From Larix kaempferi (Eukaryota > Streptophyta > Pinopsida > Pinales > Pinaceae), in contig BSBM01000370.1 in the NCBI GenBank assembly GCA_027924585.1, positions 29,905,501-29,969,500 on the forward strand: a DNA stretch of 64,000 nucleotides, in the 5' to 3' direction. A program made the position numbers and the translations under genes. This document shows positions 1-11,690 of the stretch, piece after piece (positions within the stretch are counted from its first letter, which is position 1; every line of letters starts with the position of its first letter). The notes under the pieces were generated by a model. It had not been told where the DNA came from and did not search any database. It worked only from the letters and a program-made list of their open reading frames with translations.

Positions 1-582
1 CTCAGTTATCACCACAATGGACAATAGTTGGATCATCTTGGATCACAGATTCCACTTCTTGATTTATATTGAAATGGAGATCAATGCTGTAAACTTTCTT
101 GTCTGAATGAATTCCAAACACACATGGAATACAGACGCTTCAAACCAAATAAGAGATTTGTTGTGCGTTCGAGGCCTGGTTAAGTAACGGGTAGTCATCA
201 TTCTACCTTTTGTACATTCATGGTGGTTACCCACCAACCCTTGTGCTCGACTCCGAGGCCACCGCATGTATTTTTGCGCAGTTTTCTTCTTTCACTTCCT
301 AACTACTACTTACTACTTAGGTCGAGAACGAATTGTACATGAAATCCTCACTACGAGTACGAGTACAGCTATCCAGTTCATCATCAAGCTAAACAGGAAA
401 ATGGTGGAAATGCAAAAAATTTCTTTCTTTCTTTTTTCCTTTTCATGTTGAAAATCTCCAAATTCCCCGAGTGCGAATACCTCTGTGTCGGGTTGTTGGG
501 TAATAACATGCAAGTTGCCTTGGATCGCTAGATTTAGAGCATGCGTGAATTTATTAGCATATAGCATAACAGATTTTGTGGG
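1..582. other. Unassigned intergenic sequence
   Basis: I see no recognisable gene, RNA or repeat here. Short open frames occur on both strands, but none contains a motif or resembles a known family. The base composition is mixed, with a T-rich stretch near 405-445. Confidence 0.5.
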
Positions 583-860
583 TTAAGTTTATTTGAATTC
601 TCTATTTTTTCATGGACAAAAAGACCACAGTTCAAAATTGTTATTAACTCTGAATCATATTGTTTAAATGGCACAAGTGTCTTACATATATTTTTTGTCA
701 AATTATGTTAGCATAGCTTAGTTAAGTTTATTTGAATTCTCTTTTTTTTCTTTGGAAAAAAGATCAGAGTCCAAAAATTTTATTAACTCTGAATCATATT
801 GTTCAAATGGCACAAGTGTCTTACATATATCTTCTGTCAAATTATGTTATTCGTAATGTC
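583..860. repeat. 139-bp tandem duplication
   Basis: A segment starting TTAAGTTTATTTGAATTCTC at 583 is repeated at 722. Both copies share TTATTAACTCTGAATCATAT and the phrase ATGGCACAAGTGTCTTACAT. The copies differ at scattered positions, so the duplication is not recent. There is no coding content. Confidence 0.85.
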
Positions 861-1002
861 ATATATGTTATCAATAGTTACATCATTTGAATACTACTTA
901 TTGTCAACATACAAAAAGTTCATTCATAAAATAACTCCATGGGTATGGGCATACCCATGTACAATGTTTATGCCAAGAAAGGTCTTGGATCTATCTCCTT
1001 AA

Positions 1003-1350
1003 TCCAGTCTTTGTCAATCTCCCATGCAGCTCCAGCTCCTTCAGCAAGCAACAACCCCGCTTTGGAGAGTTTATCAGCTTTTGAGTTTTGTTCCCTATAG
1101 ATGTGTTAAGGGAGACTTCCTCAAGGGACCCAAGAAGCCTACATATTTCTTCAAATAAAGGCTTTAGAAAGATATATTTGGGAGACTTGTTATCCTTGAG
1201 CCAATTGGTCACTAGCTGAGAGTCACCAAAGATTTGGAGTTTTGTAACACCTATGGATACCACCAGTTTCATGAGCATCAAAAGCACTATCAATTTTGCC
1301 TTATTATTTGAATCATAACTGTGAAGTTGTGAAGTTTTGTTGAGGGGTGC
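1003..1350 (-). pseudogene. LINE-type RNase H remnant
   Basis: The minus strand reads as a decayed plant LINE C-terminal RNase H. Visible pieces are IFGDSQLVTNWLKDNKSPKY, matching the GDS block that carries a catalytic Asp, then a FEEICRLL helix, then a degenerate final block in which the usual AD-LSK tract reads as QKLINSPKRG. The upstream DG block and the RT are absent, so this is only the 3' tail of a LINE. The frame extends into the neighbouring hairpin by chance. The family call is good; the exact edges are uncertain. Confidence 0.6.
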
Positions 1351-1398
1351 AAAGTTTTGAAGTTTTGTTGAGGGGTGTACGTTTTTGAGGTGATGATT

Positions 1399-1573
1399 GG
1401 AACCAATATAGACCCATATAACTCTGGTTCTGTGAAGCATCGAAAGGGATCAAATCCCTTGAGGTGCAAACCCTTTTTTTGAGTGAAAAGTGAAGGAAAG
1501 GTTTGCACCTCAAGAGATTTGATCCCTCTCGGCACTTCATAGAACCGGAGTTATATGGGTCTATACTAGTTCC
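1399..1573. repeat. Foldback hairpin element, about 74-bp arms
   Basis: The left arm starts GGAACCAATATAGACCC. The right arm ends GGGTCTATACTAGTTCC, its near-perfect reverse complement. Each arm contains GATCAAATC or its complement and the CACCTCAAG block, so the two arms pair over about 70 bases around a loop near 1,470-1,500. The structure is MITE-like or foldback-like and has no coding capacity. Relatives lie near 8.72, 53.89 and 54.80 kb. Confidence 0.8.
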
Positions 1574-1800
1574 GGTCGCGGTGTGTTCATCAAAACAATG
1601 AGATGTTTTCCAAGTATTCATAGTTAAATTATTCCATCAAATTTTTTAACAATACAAAGGAATACATATCAAAGAATATAATGTTTAAATATGATATCTA
1701 ACAACCTGTTGGTTGATGTTGTACATCAAAGTATATAAGCCTATATAATGTTTAAATACAAACATATTACAATGTGATCAATTTTAATCTTTCTTCTTCC
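1574..1800. other. Spacer with no recognised content
   Basis: AT-rich sequence between the hairpin and the helicase relic. I see no open frame with family signal and no repeat structure. Confidence 0.4.
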
Positions 1801-3950
1801 TTTTTTCTTGATTCCACTCTTGCTCCCTTAGCCATCTTCTAATATCGATCATATGTGAAAGGAGGTTGAATTCGAAGACCATCCAAACATTTTAATCTAG
1901 ATATTGTTGTAAATGTGAGTCCTTGTCGTTCTTTGTTTCCAATACTTAATATAGTGGTCTTCGCCAATGTCAATCCCTATGACTTGTGGATTGTCAAATC
2001 CCAAGCAAGTTTCAATGCAAGTTGTTTTGTTGTACCTCTTTCTATTGGAATAATAGGAACAATTTGACACGGCACCTCATCCCATGGAATCCCTATTTAG
2101 TTATCAAATCTAACTAAAACATATGTAAGCTCTTGCGGCTATGGGGGTGAACATCCAGGATTATACACAATTTTTTCAACAAACCCAAGAGCTCCATTGA
2201 CCAATTTGCATCATTCCATAGATTTTATGTGAGCATAACCCTGGCCCCAATTGATATAAGTAATTCCATTTCCATTTTTTTCCTTATCTTCATTGTAGTA
2301 AGATTTCCTTGATAATGTTAGAGCAACACTTCGTGCAATCAGGCGATTTAGAGATGCCAAAGGACGTCTATTATGATTATCTACATCTTCATTAGTTGCA
2401 AATAAATGTATTTCCCTGTGCAAATATTCAATGAAGAATATGTACAACTCATTAGTAATTTCTAATCATCTACTGTTGGATTTGCATCTCTAACATTCAT
2501 GAGAAGATGCTGAAAACATTTGTGTTCTTAGTTCTGTCCATTTTGTCTGAAAACTGTATCAAGATTTACGACAGCCGTGAATCAGTTCCATAATTCTTTC
2601 ACTTGAACTTCGCATACATATAACGGTTTATCCATCATTGGGGGAAGCTGTCCCAAATCCCCAACCAATATATTCGATCTTCCTCCAAATGGAAACAATG
2701 AATTTTCAGGAAATGCTTGACGAAGACAGGAATCAATACATGATAATAGATTTATTCCTATAAAAGTAATTTCATCAAGAAGGATATTTTTGACATGTCA
2801 CATATCTTCATGAAACTTAATCAAACGTGAACCATCTAAATTGGTTTTGTCCTTGACTGGTATATGAAGGGCAGAGTGCACTGTTGATGTAGATATATTG
2901 AACATTGCCACACCGGTTGGGGCCAAAAGAAGTAATGGTGACTGATCCGGAGAAGAATCAATTTCTAGTGTTTTTCTAATAGCTCCAGTCAAGTAAGATT
3001 TTCCTGTACCTGTAGTTCCTTGGATAATCATGGTTTATTGTTACCACCTTTGTAATGCTCAAGAATAATGTCAAATGATTTTCTTTGCCTCTCTGCTAAA
3101 CTTTCAATTGAATAATTGTGTGTACGATTATCATGAACAATGGCATTCAATTGTCGGTTTTCATATATGAATTGAAGTGCACTATTCGAAGTGTCCATAT
3201 CAACAAAATTCGAGTTCCAATTTTCCATTTTATCGCGTTTCATGTATCCAAGCATATCATATTCACCGGTAGTTATACACTGATTCCTATATAACCCTAA
3301 AATTATCTCTCATTCATGGTTCTGAGAATCCCTTTCAACAAATAACTCTTCTTCTTCTTCTAAGTTGAAACTTCTTCCCCTGCTGGCACAGGATTGCAAC
3401 CAATATGCCAAGGATTATATCGAAAGCCCTCCCAATTTTGTATGATATCTTTTGATGTTTTTCCTAGATCTTTTTGGAAATAATGAAATGGCATGTACAA
3501 TATCATCTCAGTCCAACAAAATTCAACAAACTTTTTATGTTTGCGAGCAGGAATGGTGATATATCTGGGAAAAACTCGTATAATAGCTCCAACATTTCTT
3601 GATAACCATTTTTCACCCTTACGTATTTTGTCATAAGACCACGATCTTGCAACATCTATTAAACAAAGGTGCTCCATTTCCATCGATCTCTGTGTATATG
3701 CACTGATAAAAGAATGATCATTGTCAGCATTGAATGTATTTGCTTGAACCTATTTGAAAACTTTCATGTTGACATTCAAAACCAGAAATTGACGACTACA
3801 TTCCGAAAGCGGAAGCTCTAGAAGCATATGACATGTTTCTTGTGCCCCTATGTATTTGTCAACAATGGTCTCTGTCAACAAACGTCTATATGCACATGCT
3901 GCTGACTCTTGTGGATTCTTAATATTAGAGACACGCATTAACATATATCA
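1800..3950 (-). pseudogene. Degenerate Helitron-type PIF1 helicase
   Basis: Read on the minus strand, helicase blocks follow in the expected order, broken by stops and frameshifts. Near 3,800 is a block typical of the region before the helicase in plant Helitron proteins (GAQETCHMLLELPLSE). The Walker A loop GTTGTGKSYL lies near 3,000, the Ia block LLAPTGVAMFNIS near 2,910 and GDLGQLPPM near 2,650. A GARVMLT-NLW block lies near 2,240. The C-terminal TIHKS-GLTL block lies near 1,970, followed by a YDRY tail. PIF1 enzymes unwind DNA 5' to 3'; in Helitrons this domain is joined to a rolling-circle Rep nuclease, which I do not find. At least one frameshift (about 3,300) and many stops make it non-functional. 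A stand-alone PIF1-like pseudogene is the alternative. Confidence 0.75.
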
Positions 3951-4029
3951 TGGAAGGTTTATGATCACTTTTCTACTTTCGTCGTATATTTAACTATATA
4001 ATTAATGACTACATGCTTGGAAATAATTT

Positions 4030-4275
4030 AATTACGGTTTCATTTTAACAAATTTATACACTCATTTCAAGGAATAGTATTACAGCCACATTTTTGTAGA
4101 AATAACAATTACGGTTGCATTTTCACTACAATTGCATTTTATTACAGCTGCATTTTTGTTTAAATAACAATTATGGTTGCATTTTTACTATGGCTGCATT
4201 TTTGTTGAAATACCAATTATAGTTGATCACATTAAAATATGTTTGATTACGGTTGCATTTTATTATGGCTGCTGA
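4030..4275. repeat. Degenerate tandem repeat around GGTTGCATTTT
   Basis: The phrase TTACGGTTGCATTTT and variants (GGCTGCATTTTTGTT, AGCTGCATTTTTGTT) recur about seven times with irregular spacing. It looks like an old diverged minisatellite. Confidence 0.6.
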
Positions 4276-5238
4276 ATTTAAATCACTATTTTTAATTCAT
4301 TCACTATATTTAAACCCCTATATTGTAGATATGTGAATACCGAAGATTACAAATGCATATATTGTTCAGAGATGTGAGAACCATACCTTTGTTCTTCCGC
4401 AGGTTTGGTTTTTCTTCCGCAATTCTGATTTTTATTTCACAAATCCGATTTTGTTCTAAATCACATAGACCCAAAATTCCCGAGACCCAATTTCTCTTAT
4501 AGAACCCAAATTCTTGATTTCTCTTATCAATCTCATTATGGGTTTAGATATCAATCTTATCAACCAACGTGACATTTTGATTCCTAATTTGTATTTGTAT
4601 TTTTTAGTTTTTATGCCGACCATAACTTTTTTTCTTAACTCTTATTTTTATTATTATTGTTATTTACTTTTTATGTTTGCTATAATATTTTAATAATATT
4701 TCAGATAGATGGACACATCCCCACTTAGGCTATAGAAATGCGCTTCTTGACGCAATTATTTATTACATGTAAGGGTAGTTGGACAATGACACATAGGTTG
4801 TTTTGGATCGTTATATTTAAAGGTTTTCTTACATCGCTACATTTAAAACATGTGAGATTATATTAGCATAATAAATTTATTTGAATTTTAATAATATTAA
4901 GATTGTAAAATTTTGATGAGGGGATACAAGTTTGGTGATTATTGAAATAGTTTGTTATGTATTATATATATATTATTTTAATATATAATTATTAAGTAGA
5001 TGATTATAAGTAATTTAATAAATAAAATTAAAGATTATTAGTTTTATTTTTTTTATAATCTTAAAATATGACCCTTGATAATATGGAAAGTGAAATAGTT
5101 AGAGTATCATTTAATATAGTAAGTGTTAAGTAGACCATTTTTATATATGAATGTTAAGTAGATTAGTGTAGTCATACTATTCTTTGGAATTTACATTCTA
5201 AGAAGTGGAATAGAAATTGTGGTATAGAAGTTTCTATA

Positions 5239-5345
5239 ACTTACATTGTTTCTTAAAAGTAAAAAAAAAATATGTTTACATTGTTTCTTAAAGTAAAAAA
5301 AAAATATGCTTACATTGTTTCTTAAAAGTAAAAAAAAATATATGG
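5239..5345. repeat. About 37-bp unit repeated three times
   Basis: Three near-identical units each read TTACATTGTTTCTTAAA, then GTAAAAAAAA, then TATG. They differ mainly in the length of the A run. Confidence 0.8.
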
Positions 5346-5699
5346 TTGGTGTTTAATAATAAAGCATAAGCATTAATTTGGGAAACAAGCAAGGACTTCT
5401 AAGGTATAACCTTTGCAAGAATAAGGAGGAAACAAGTTGTCACCTTTTCATGGAATGTTTTTTCATAATAGGTTTTGAAGGAGGTGGAATATTTTATTCG
5501 CGGTAGGAATTTATAGAGAGGAAATTCATTAGAAGAAGGCATGAGGTCATGGTTTGAAAATGGGGTGATTTGGGATAGAAATGATAGTGTGTTTGACGAT
5601 ACACTTTTAACCCTTTTATAATGTGGTACTCAAGGTATTAATATCTTAAAACATTACACTCTTGTAAGTACAATGAGATAGTTGAAGTGATTCCCGAGG

Positions 5700-6470
5700 A
5701 AGTAATATATCAAGATGGAGCTTATGCATACTTTGATGGAGTAGTTCAAGGGAATCCTTGGGTATGTGGAGTCGGTGGTGTTTTATTTCTGAAACATAAT
5801 AATTGATTGAAGTTTATAGCCAAGTTAGGAATTGGCGCTAACAACTACGTGGAATTTATGGCATTAAAATTGTTCATCATAAGGAGTACCACATTTCCAA
5901 ATTTGTGTCTCGGCATTTCAAGCCTCCTTGTTAGGCTCATCTTTAGGAGAAAGGTGTATCATTCTATTGAAAAAAGAATAAATGAGATCCAAATATTTGA
6001 GGATTCCCTGCTTGTCATTAAATAGGTCAAAAAAATATATATGGATAGGAATTATATGTTGCCATTAATTGATGAAATTGATTTGTTAACTTCAACATTT
6101 GACAATATTTATTTCTTCCATGTAACTTAGGGAAATAAATATCGTTACTGATGAGATTTCAAAGGAAGGATTGGAGTTCTTGTTGGGAACTTGGATTGTG
6201 AGTGAAGGCCAGGAAAGGCATTGCATAGAAATTGTACATGACCATGATCCAAGAATTGTAAACCTTGTTTCTTTTTTACTAATGCGGTAAAATCAAGGAG
6301 TTATGTCAAAATGGTCATAGAAGATGCAATAAAACTTATTTTATTGGGATAGGTATGTGTATAATTTCCTTATGACGAAGTCTATTTTTAACCCTACGAG
6401 GGTGTCTAGGAAAATGTTGATCATCATTGTACAAAATGTATTTTTTGTTTTATGAATATATATTATGATG
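5700..6470 (+). pseudogene. LINE 3' end: RNase H relic and tail
   Basis: The plus strand reads as a plant LINE RNase H: DGAYAYFDGVVQGNPWVCG (first catalytic Asp block), then NNYVEFMALKL (the Glu block), IQIFEDSLLVI (the Asp block, where the usual G of GDS is E) and finally SKEGLEFLLGTWIVSE near 6,150. Several stops and at least one frameshift interrupt it. About 250 bases of AT-rich 3' sequence follow, ending with an A-rich run near 6,470 that could be the remains of a poly(A) tail. The upstream RT is missing, as expected for a 5'-truncated LINE. Confidence 0.7.
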
Positions 6471-6599
6471 GGAAAAAATGAATACTAAGTAGACTATTTT
6501 AATGTATGAGAAATTGATCATTAAGAAGTAAAGTCAAGATGAATAATTTTAATATTATTGGTATTTAATCTTAAAAATAATAATTCAAAATGTGAAAAG

Positions 6600-7640
6600 T
6601 GAAATAGTTCATAAAGAATAACACTCAAATTTCCCCTGGATGCGGGCGGGAAACACCTAACATGTACCCTCCCCATAGGTGCATGAACATTGTTAGCGAG
6701 ATAGATGGCAACTTTGCTCGACCAGGTGTTATGGCACTTGCTAAGGAGGGATCAACGAAACATGGTATTCAAAGCACACATTTGGACATTGTAGACGAGG
6801 TTCAACTACAAGAGGAATCTAGACGAAGGAATTATGAAGGTGGGGGGAATTATGATATGTGCACGTGATGTTGGAGTCACCCTCAATTGTTGGCACTTGG
6901 GAATTTAAGGCAGAATAATCATGCCATCCATGATGAGATCTTTGAGCTCATGCATAGGAAGAAAGAGAGCATGGGGAAGATCGGGAAGGAAAATATAAAC
7001 ACAAGCAATGACCAAATTAATGCGACCTTGTAGGTTTATGTGCTTGAAACCAAATTTAATCTGGCTCTGTGGATGGGCAAAGGCGTTTGTGGTAGTAATG
7101 AGAGAGGTTCCTTCTAGGTCTCAAAGACCAGTCAACTCTACGCTTGGCAGCTCATGTTGATAGGCTTGGAAAGAATCAACTTGATTGTGCTCTGGATTGA
7201 ATGGTGTCTTGTTAGCATGGCACCGCGACTTAGAGATAGAATTCATCGGGGGAGTGGTGGAAGGTCACGATAGGGGACGCTTAGGAGTACGTGATTTAGT
7301 CCTTTAATTTGTCGATCCCATTCCATATTGAGTAGACAATCAAAGCAATGGAGGCATTGACTTTGGATGAGAAGGAGCAAAACATAAACTAAGGGGAGGT
7401 TATAGTCCTTATTGGATTGTAAAGAACCCCTTGGCCGAGCAGTTGATCGACACATAATTATTTTAAGCAACGACTCTTAGGACCATAAACAAAATTAGAG
7501 ATGGCATCGACATGCTCTAGAGGCAATTGGTTGAACTTGCGAAAGTTGCTAACACTCCATTTTAGATGGCGAAGGGAGGTGGATTCAACTTGTGGGATGA
7601 CTACATCAAGATTTCTTCAGATGAGCACTCCTAGGTGTAA
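6600..7640 (+). pseudogene. Unrecognised decayed coding-like stretch
   Basis: This region has more balanced base composition than its surroundings and contains fragmented plus-strand frames, for example 6,662-6,868 and fragments reading NHAIHDEIFELMHRKKES and MEALTLDEKEQN. I cannot assign them to a family. A degraded gag or LINE ORF1 is possible. Every candidate frame is broken by stops. Confidence 0.25.
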
Positions 7641-8700
7641 TGCTTGCAAGTCTTTGTTTGTTTGACAATCATTAGATTTTAGTTCTTGGTCAGGATTGTT
7701 TTTACTGTTTGTTTCTTAATGGTTTTTAACACTAGGAAAATTGTTATACAGACTTTGTTTCCCTTGTCGGGGTAAGCTCTAAGGCTCTTTAAATCTAGTT
7801 TTTTGTTGGTTCAGTTTACAGTGACAATCTTTAATCAAGCCTAGTTTCCCTCTCCAGGGCAGGCTTTGAGACCTATCGTGATAATTATTAGATATGACAC
7901 TATAGGCATAAGTGGTTAACAATTATTGGTAGTCTTGATTTCCTTGAAGGCGTGTTTACAATAGTATTTTTGTATTACATGTTTCTGTGTTAATAAAAGG
8001 CTCTTAATCTAAGTATAAAAAACACTCCTTAAAATTTTGAAATAAGATAACAAGCAAAGTGAATTTGATTATTGAGAAAAAATCTTTACTTAAACACATA
8101 ACACATATTATGTCAATCATTTTGCTAATTTCATTCTTACATGATAATTCATAATGTTAGGTTGTGTAAATACTATATGTTTTGATAACATTAATTTATT
8201 TTTTATTTTATTTATTACATAATGATAATTAATAATTTTTTATTTTTATTTATTTTTAATTTAAATGTTTAGACTTGTAATTATTGTGTGTATTTATAAA
8301 AAAATTCATTTAATTCATAATGTTAGATTGTGTAAACCTCATATGCTTGGATCTTATTTGATTTGATTTATTACATAATCATAATTAAAAATGATAGGTT
8401 TGTTTTTAAATTAAATGTTAGAATTGTAAAAACTGTATGTATTTATAAAAAAATCCATTTACTGTATAATATATACATTTTTTTTTGTTTTAGTGAGAAT
8501 ATGAAATAATTATAATAATAATTGCATTGAGAGTAGTGATGTGCTCTATAGTTAAGTATAGGGAGATGTTGTCATGTAACTTAACGTAACGTAACGCAAC
8601 ATAACATTATGTAATTTTACCAAATATGAAAAGTATTTAAAAAAATCAAATCGATTCATAAAATAATAAATTAAAACCAAATTAAAAAAAAATCCATGTC
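7641..8700. other. AT-rich spacer, possible LINE 3' UTR remnant
   Basis: The stretch 7,640-8,020 is T-rich, with repeated phrases such as GTTTCCCTTGTCGGGGTAAG and GTTTCCCTCTCCAGGGCAGG, and ends near TTAATAAAAGGCTC. This resembles a LINE 3' UTR but no protein domain is attached. The rest is plain AT-rich sequence. Confidence 0.3.
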
Positions 8701-8721
8701 GGCCCATATAAAAAAACAGCA

Positions 8722-8882
8722 TAGATCCCGATCTTAAACCGAAATCTATCAAACACCAAGAGGAATCAAATTTCTTAAGGTGTAATTTTTTTATGGACAC
8801 GTACAAAATATACGATAAAAAAATTATACCTCAAGAAATTGGATTCTTCTCGGTACTTAATAGATCTAGATTTAAAATGAAT
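8722..8882. repeat. Foldback hairpin element, diverged copy
   Basis: The left arm includes GAGGAATCAAATTTCTTAAG and the right arm includes ACCTCAAGAAATTGGATTC, which pair imperfectly around a loop near 8,793-8,816 (GGACACGTACAAAATATACG). The order of blocks (CCAAGAGG, ATCAAAT, AAGGTGTAA) matches the hairpin at 1,399, so this is an older member of the same family. Confidence 0.65.
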
Positions 8883-10590
8883 ATATGTTAGTAATAATTT
8901 AAATTTTCATCCCTTTCATACATAAAATATAATTAATGTATTATTCCTTCCTTTTATACCAATGAGTTTTGTTATTTCAGTGATACTATTTTAGTGATAT
9001 TGATATTCTTTTTTATTTTTTATATTAATTATAAGAAAAAGATATATTAATTTACTTATATAATCAATTTAGTATCAATATTATGTAAAATAACCCTTTT
9101 TTTTTAATTTTCTAATAAATGAGCCCACACTTAGTTCATCTTTATACCATTCCTTCCTTCCTTCTTAAGTGGTTAATGACTTTGATTGAAATCTGAAAGA
9201 ATCAAAACAATCCTAAAAAAAAATATCGTCTTTTAAATTAGTTGAATTTTATTGTCTTTTAAATTAGTTAAACATGGGAAATCTCGTCTTACCATATCTC
9301 CATGGTTAAAATTGATGTTCCTTGCCAATAAATCAAAGAAGCACCATAAGATGCCAACAAGGAACCTCTGAAATGATACTCAAAGAATCACATGGAGAGG
9401 ACATCCATTCGGTGCCAATCATGAAATCATGCATGTTGGTGCAAGGAGAGATGCAACAACAAATGTACGTCGCTTGCCACAAGTGTGACCAATAATTTTT
9501 ATATTGGTAATGTTAACACTTTTTTGACCAATAATTTTTATATTGGTAATGTTTACACTTTTTTGACATGCATGCACTTGAGAATAGACTAATGCTTGTA
9601 AGTTAACCACCATCATATTAAGAGTTGTTGAGTGGTTAATTTTTAATTAATTATCAATTAATTTGTATCTTTAATTATTAATCGGATTTTTTAACCAATG
9701 ATAACTATTATGAATTTTCCTAGAATTATCGATCTTCATCTCTAAAAGTGAAGAGAATTTCGAGGAGAAAATAACACTGATCAATGTTATTCTAATACCT
9801 ATCAACGTAAATATCTCTTATAAAAAAATTGAATTTTAATATATATATATATATCTCACTACAACGTCACAACTTCCTTTGTGGTAAGTGATTTTTCAAA
9901 TTTAGATTTTTTTTCAATATTTTTATATGATTAAAAATTTCATTCACAAATCTATATTAACTAATATATCACATAACAACTTCCACCTATCACTAAACTA
10001 TAAATCACTCGGCATATGATTTTATGAAAAAAATTTACACTCCATGTATTTTTTTATTATTATTTTGACATTTGTACCAATATATTTTTAATATATTAAA
10101 AAAAGAAGATGCCATGCGCCTTTTTAAAGGAAGATAATTAAAATTCTTTGCCTCCCCGTGTGCCTTTGCATATATGAAGATACCGTGTGCCACAAGTTAT
10201 TCCTTACGATATATTTGGACGTGGCATAGGTGACCTATTGGACTGTCCACTTTTACACTTTAAGGTCAACGTTACACTTTTGGTGCATTGTGTTTGTTTG
10301 GAAAAGTTTGGTAAATATTTTTTTGAGAAGAAAAAATAGTTCTTTGCTATTCATAATGTGAATCAAAGAAACTTACAATTTTTTTTATTATTTTAAGAAT
10401 AGTGATTGTTTTTTACTGTTTTTGTTTATTCCATCAATATTACAATTTGTCAATTAAAATTTAACATCTTTCCTACAGAGCGTATATTCTTATAACTGTA
10501 TTTCTGTAGGTTACCAATAAAATATCGTATGTATTTTTACAAAATGGATTATATGATGAAGTTCCAGAATCCTATTATTCAGTACCATAT
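8883..10590. other. AT-rich non-coding spacer
   Basis: No supported gene. It contains the 39-bp duplication listed below, a short (AT)n run near 9,840-9,855 and several long A or T runs. No LTR or LINE motif was seen. Confidence 0.45.
9486..9566. repeat. 39-bp tandem duplication with internal dyad
   Basis: TGACCAATAATTTTTATATT starts at 9,486 and again at 9,525. Each unit contains ACCAATA and its complement TATTGGT, so each can form a small hairpin. Confidence 0.85.
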
Positions 10591-10597
10591 ATCAGTA

Positions 10598-10920
10598 TCA
10601 ATATAATTTAAAATGACTTTCTTCAAAAATGATCCGGTTACGAAAGCCCTTCAAGTAAGCCCATCCTTCCTCTGTAGCCAAACTACGCTGGGAAAGATGG
10701 CCAGCTTTCCGGTTATAAATCCTGGCAATATGGGTAAATGAGATATCTTCAAATTTGTTAAGAGAATCACGAGCACATTGTTTCCAGAATAACAACTAAG
10801 GAGTCTGTAGTCGATGGTTTTCTTTGAGCCACTCAATGATGGTGTTTGAATCACCATAAATTTGAATATGTTTTTGATCCTTCCATAATGCCAGTTGGAG
10901 AAGTCCCCAACATGCCAATT
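10598..10920 (-). pseudogene. LINE RNase H C-terminal fragment
   Basis: The minus strand shows the second half of a LINE RNase H: a helix with FWKQCARDSLNKFEDISF, then the strand FTHIARIYNRKAGHLSQRSL, matching the usual HIYRE-N-AD-LSK block, and a tail LKGFRNRIIFEE. The upstream GDS block is present in a shifted frame near 10,850. Catalytic AD has become AG. It is separate from the larger LINE at 11.3 kb, because that element carries its own RNase H. Confidence 0.6.
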
Positions 10921-11290
10921 ATTAGTTAAACTTACTTGAATATGTTTTCGATCCTTCCATTAACATGTTTAAACTTAGTGTTATAGAAAAAAATACTAGT
11001 TATTAGTTATTTTGTTTATCCGTATCATTAGCAAGTTCATTTTTTTTTCCACATAGAAAAAAACTATTAATTTGTTATTATATAAATTAAAGTTAATTTG
11101 ATCAAGTAAATATAAAATTTATGGACTATATTGCTATGTATCCAAAAAAATATTATGCTAGTTAGTCTAGAAATCTAAACTACTCCTATTAATAGTCCTT
11201 CTCGGTAAGATAAGATTTATACAATCATCCATCAAAAACTTATACCAACTAGAACAAAATAAAACATTAGTATCTATTATTAGAAAAAAT
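10921..11290. other. AT-rich spacer
   Basis: No supported feature. The sequence is AT-rich and separates two LINE 3' ends. Confidence 0.4.
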
Positions 11291-11297
11291 AGGCTAC

Positions 11298-11690
11298 TTA
11301 ATATGCCTTGAGAGATACCCTAGCCACCATGGTGTTGTCCAAAAATTCTTCAAAAAACATAATTCCTTCTAGAGCACCAACTACCTTTTTGGATAAGTTA
11401 TCTGCTATAATATTTGATGGTCGATATATATGTTTATATGACAAATCATTGAACGTCGGGGGAAAAAAAAATGACAAATCATTGAACGAGGTCTGTAGAA
11501 TTCTAAGCCTGTTGCATCGGTGGTCAAGGACAACCACCCGTAGTGTTGTCTTCCCAACAACCCAGTCATTGATGATTTTAGAGTTCCCCCAATCCCGTAG
11601 AGACAACTAATTTATGTTAGAGGCAAAATAGAGTAGTCCCCATAATGCCAATAATTCTTCCCTGATATTTGTACTTGTCCCAACACCCAT
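11298..11690 (-). pseudogene. LINE 1 RNase H domain
   Basis: The C-terminal RNase H of LINE 1 degrades the RNA strand of the cDNA hybrid. Visible on the minus strand are GNSKIINDWVVGKTTLR (GDS block with Asp changed to Asn), a LRILQTSFNDLS helix and YKHIYRPSNIIADNLSKK, the conserved final block with its Asp. A small direct repeat (TGACAAATCATTGAACG at about 11,438 and 11,471) inserts extra residues before the last block, so the domain is both mutated and internally duplicated. Confidence 0.7.

Larger units (their letters stand above)
3951..5600. other. AT-rich non-coding spacer
   Basis: Strongly AT-rich sequence with no frame of interest. It holds two degenerate short-repeat tracts, listed separately. 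It may include flanking parts of the Helitron, but I could not identify a terminal hairpin with a CTRR end. Confidence 0.5.

Noticed and set aside
64-567. Small genes at the left edge
   Set aside because: Several overlapping short frames on both strands with no motifs; chance openness is sufficient.
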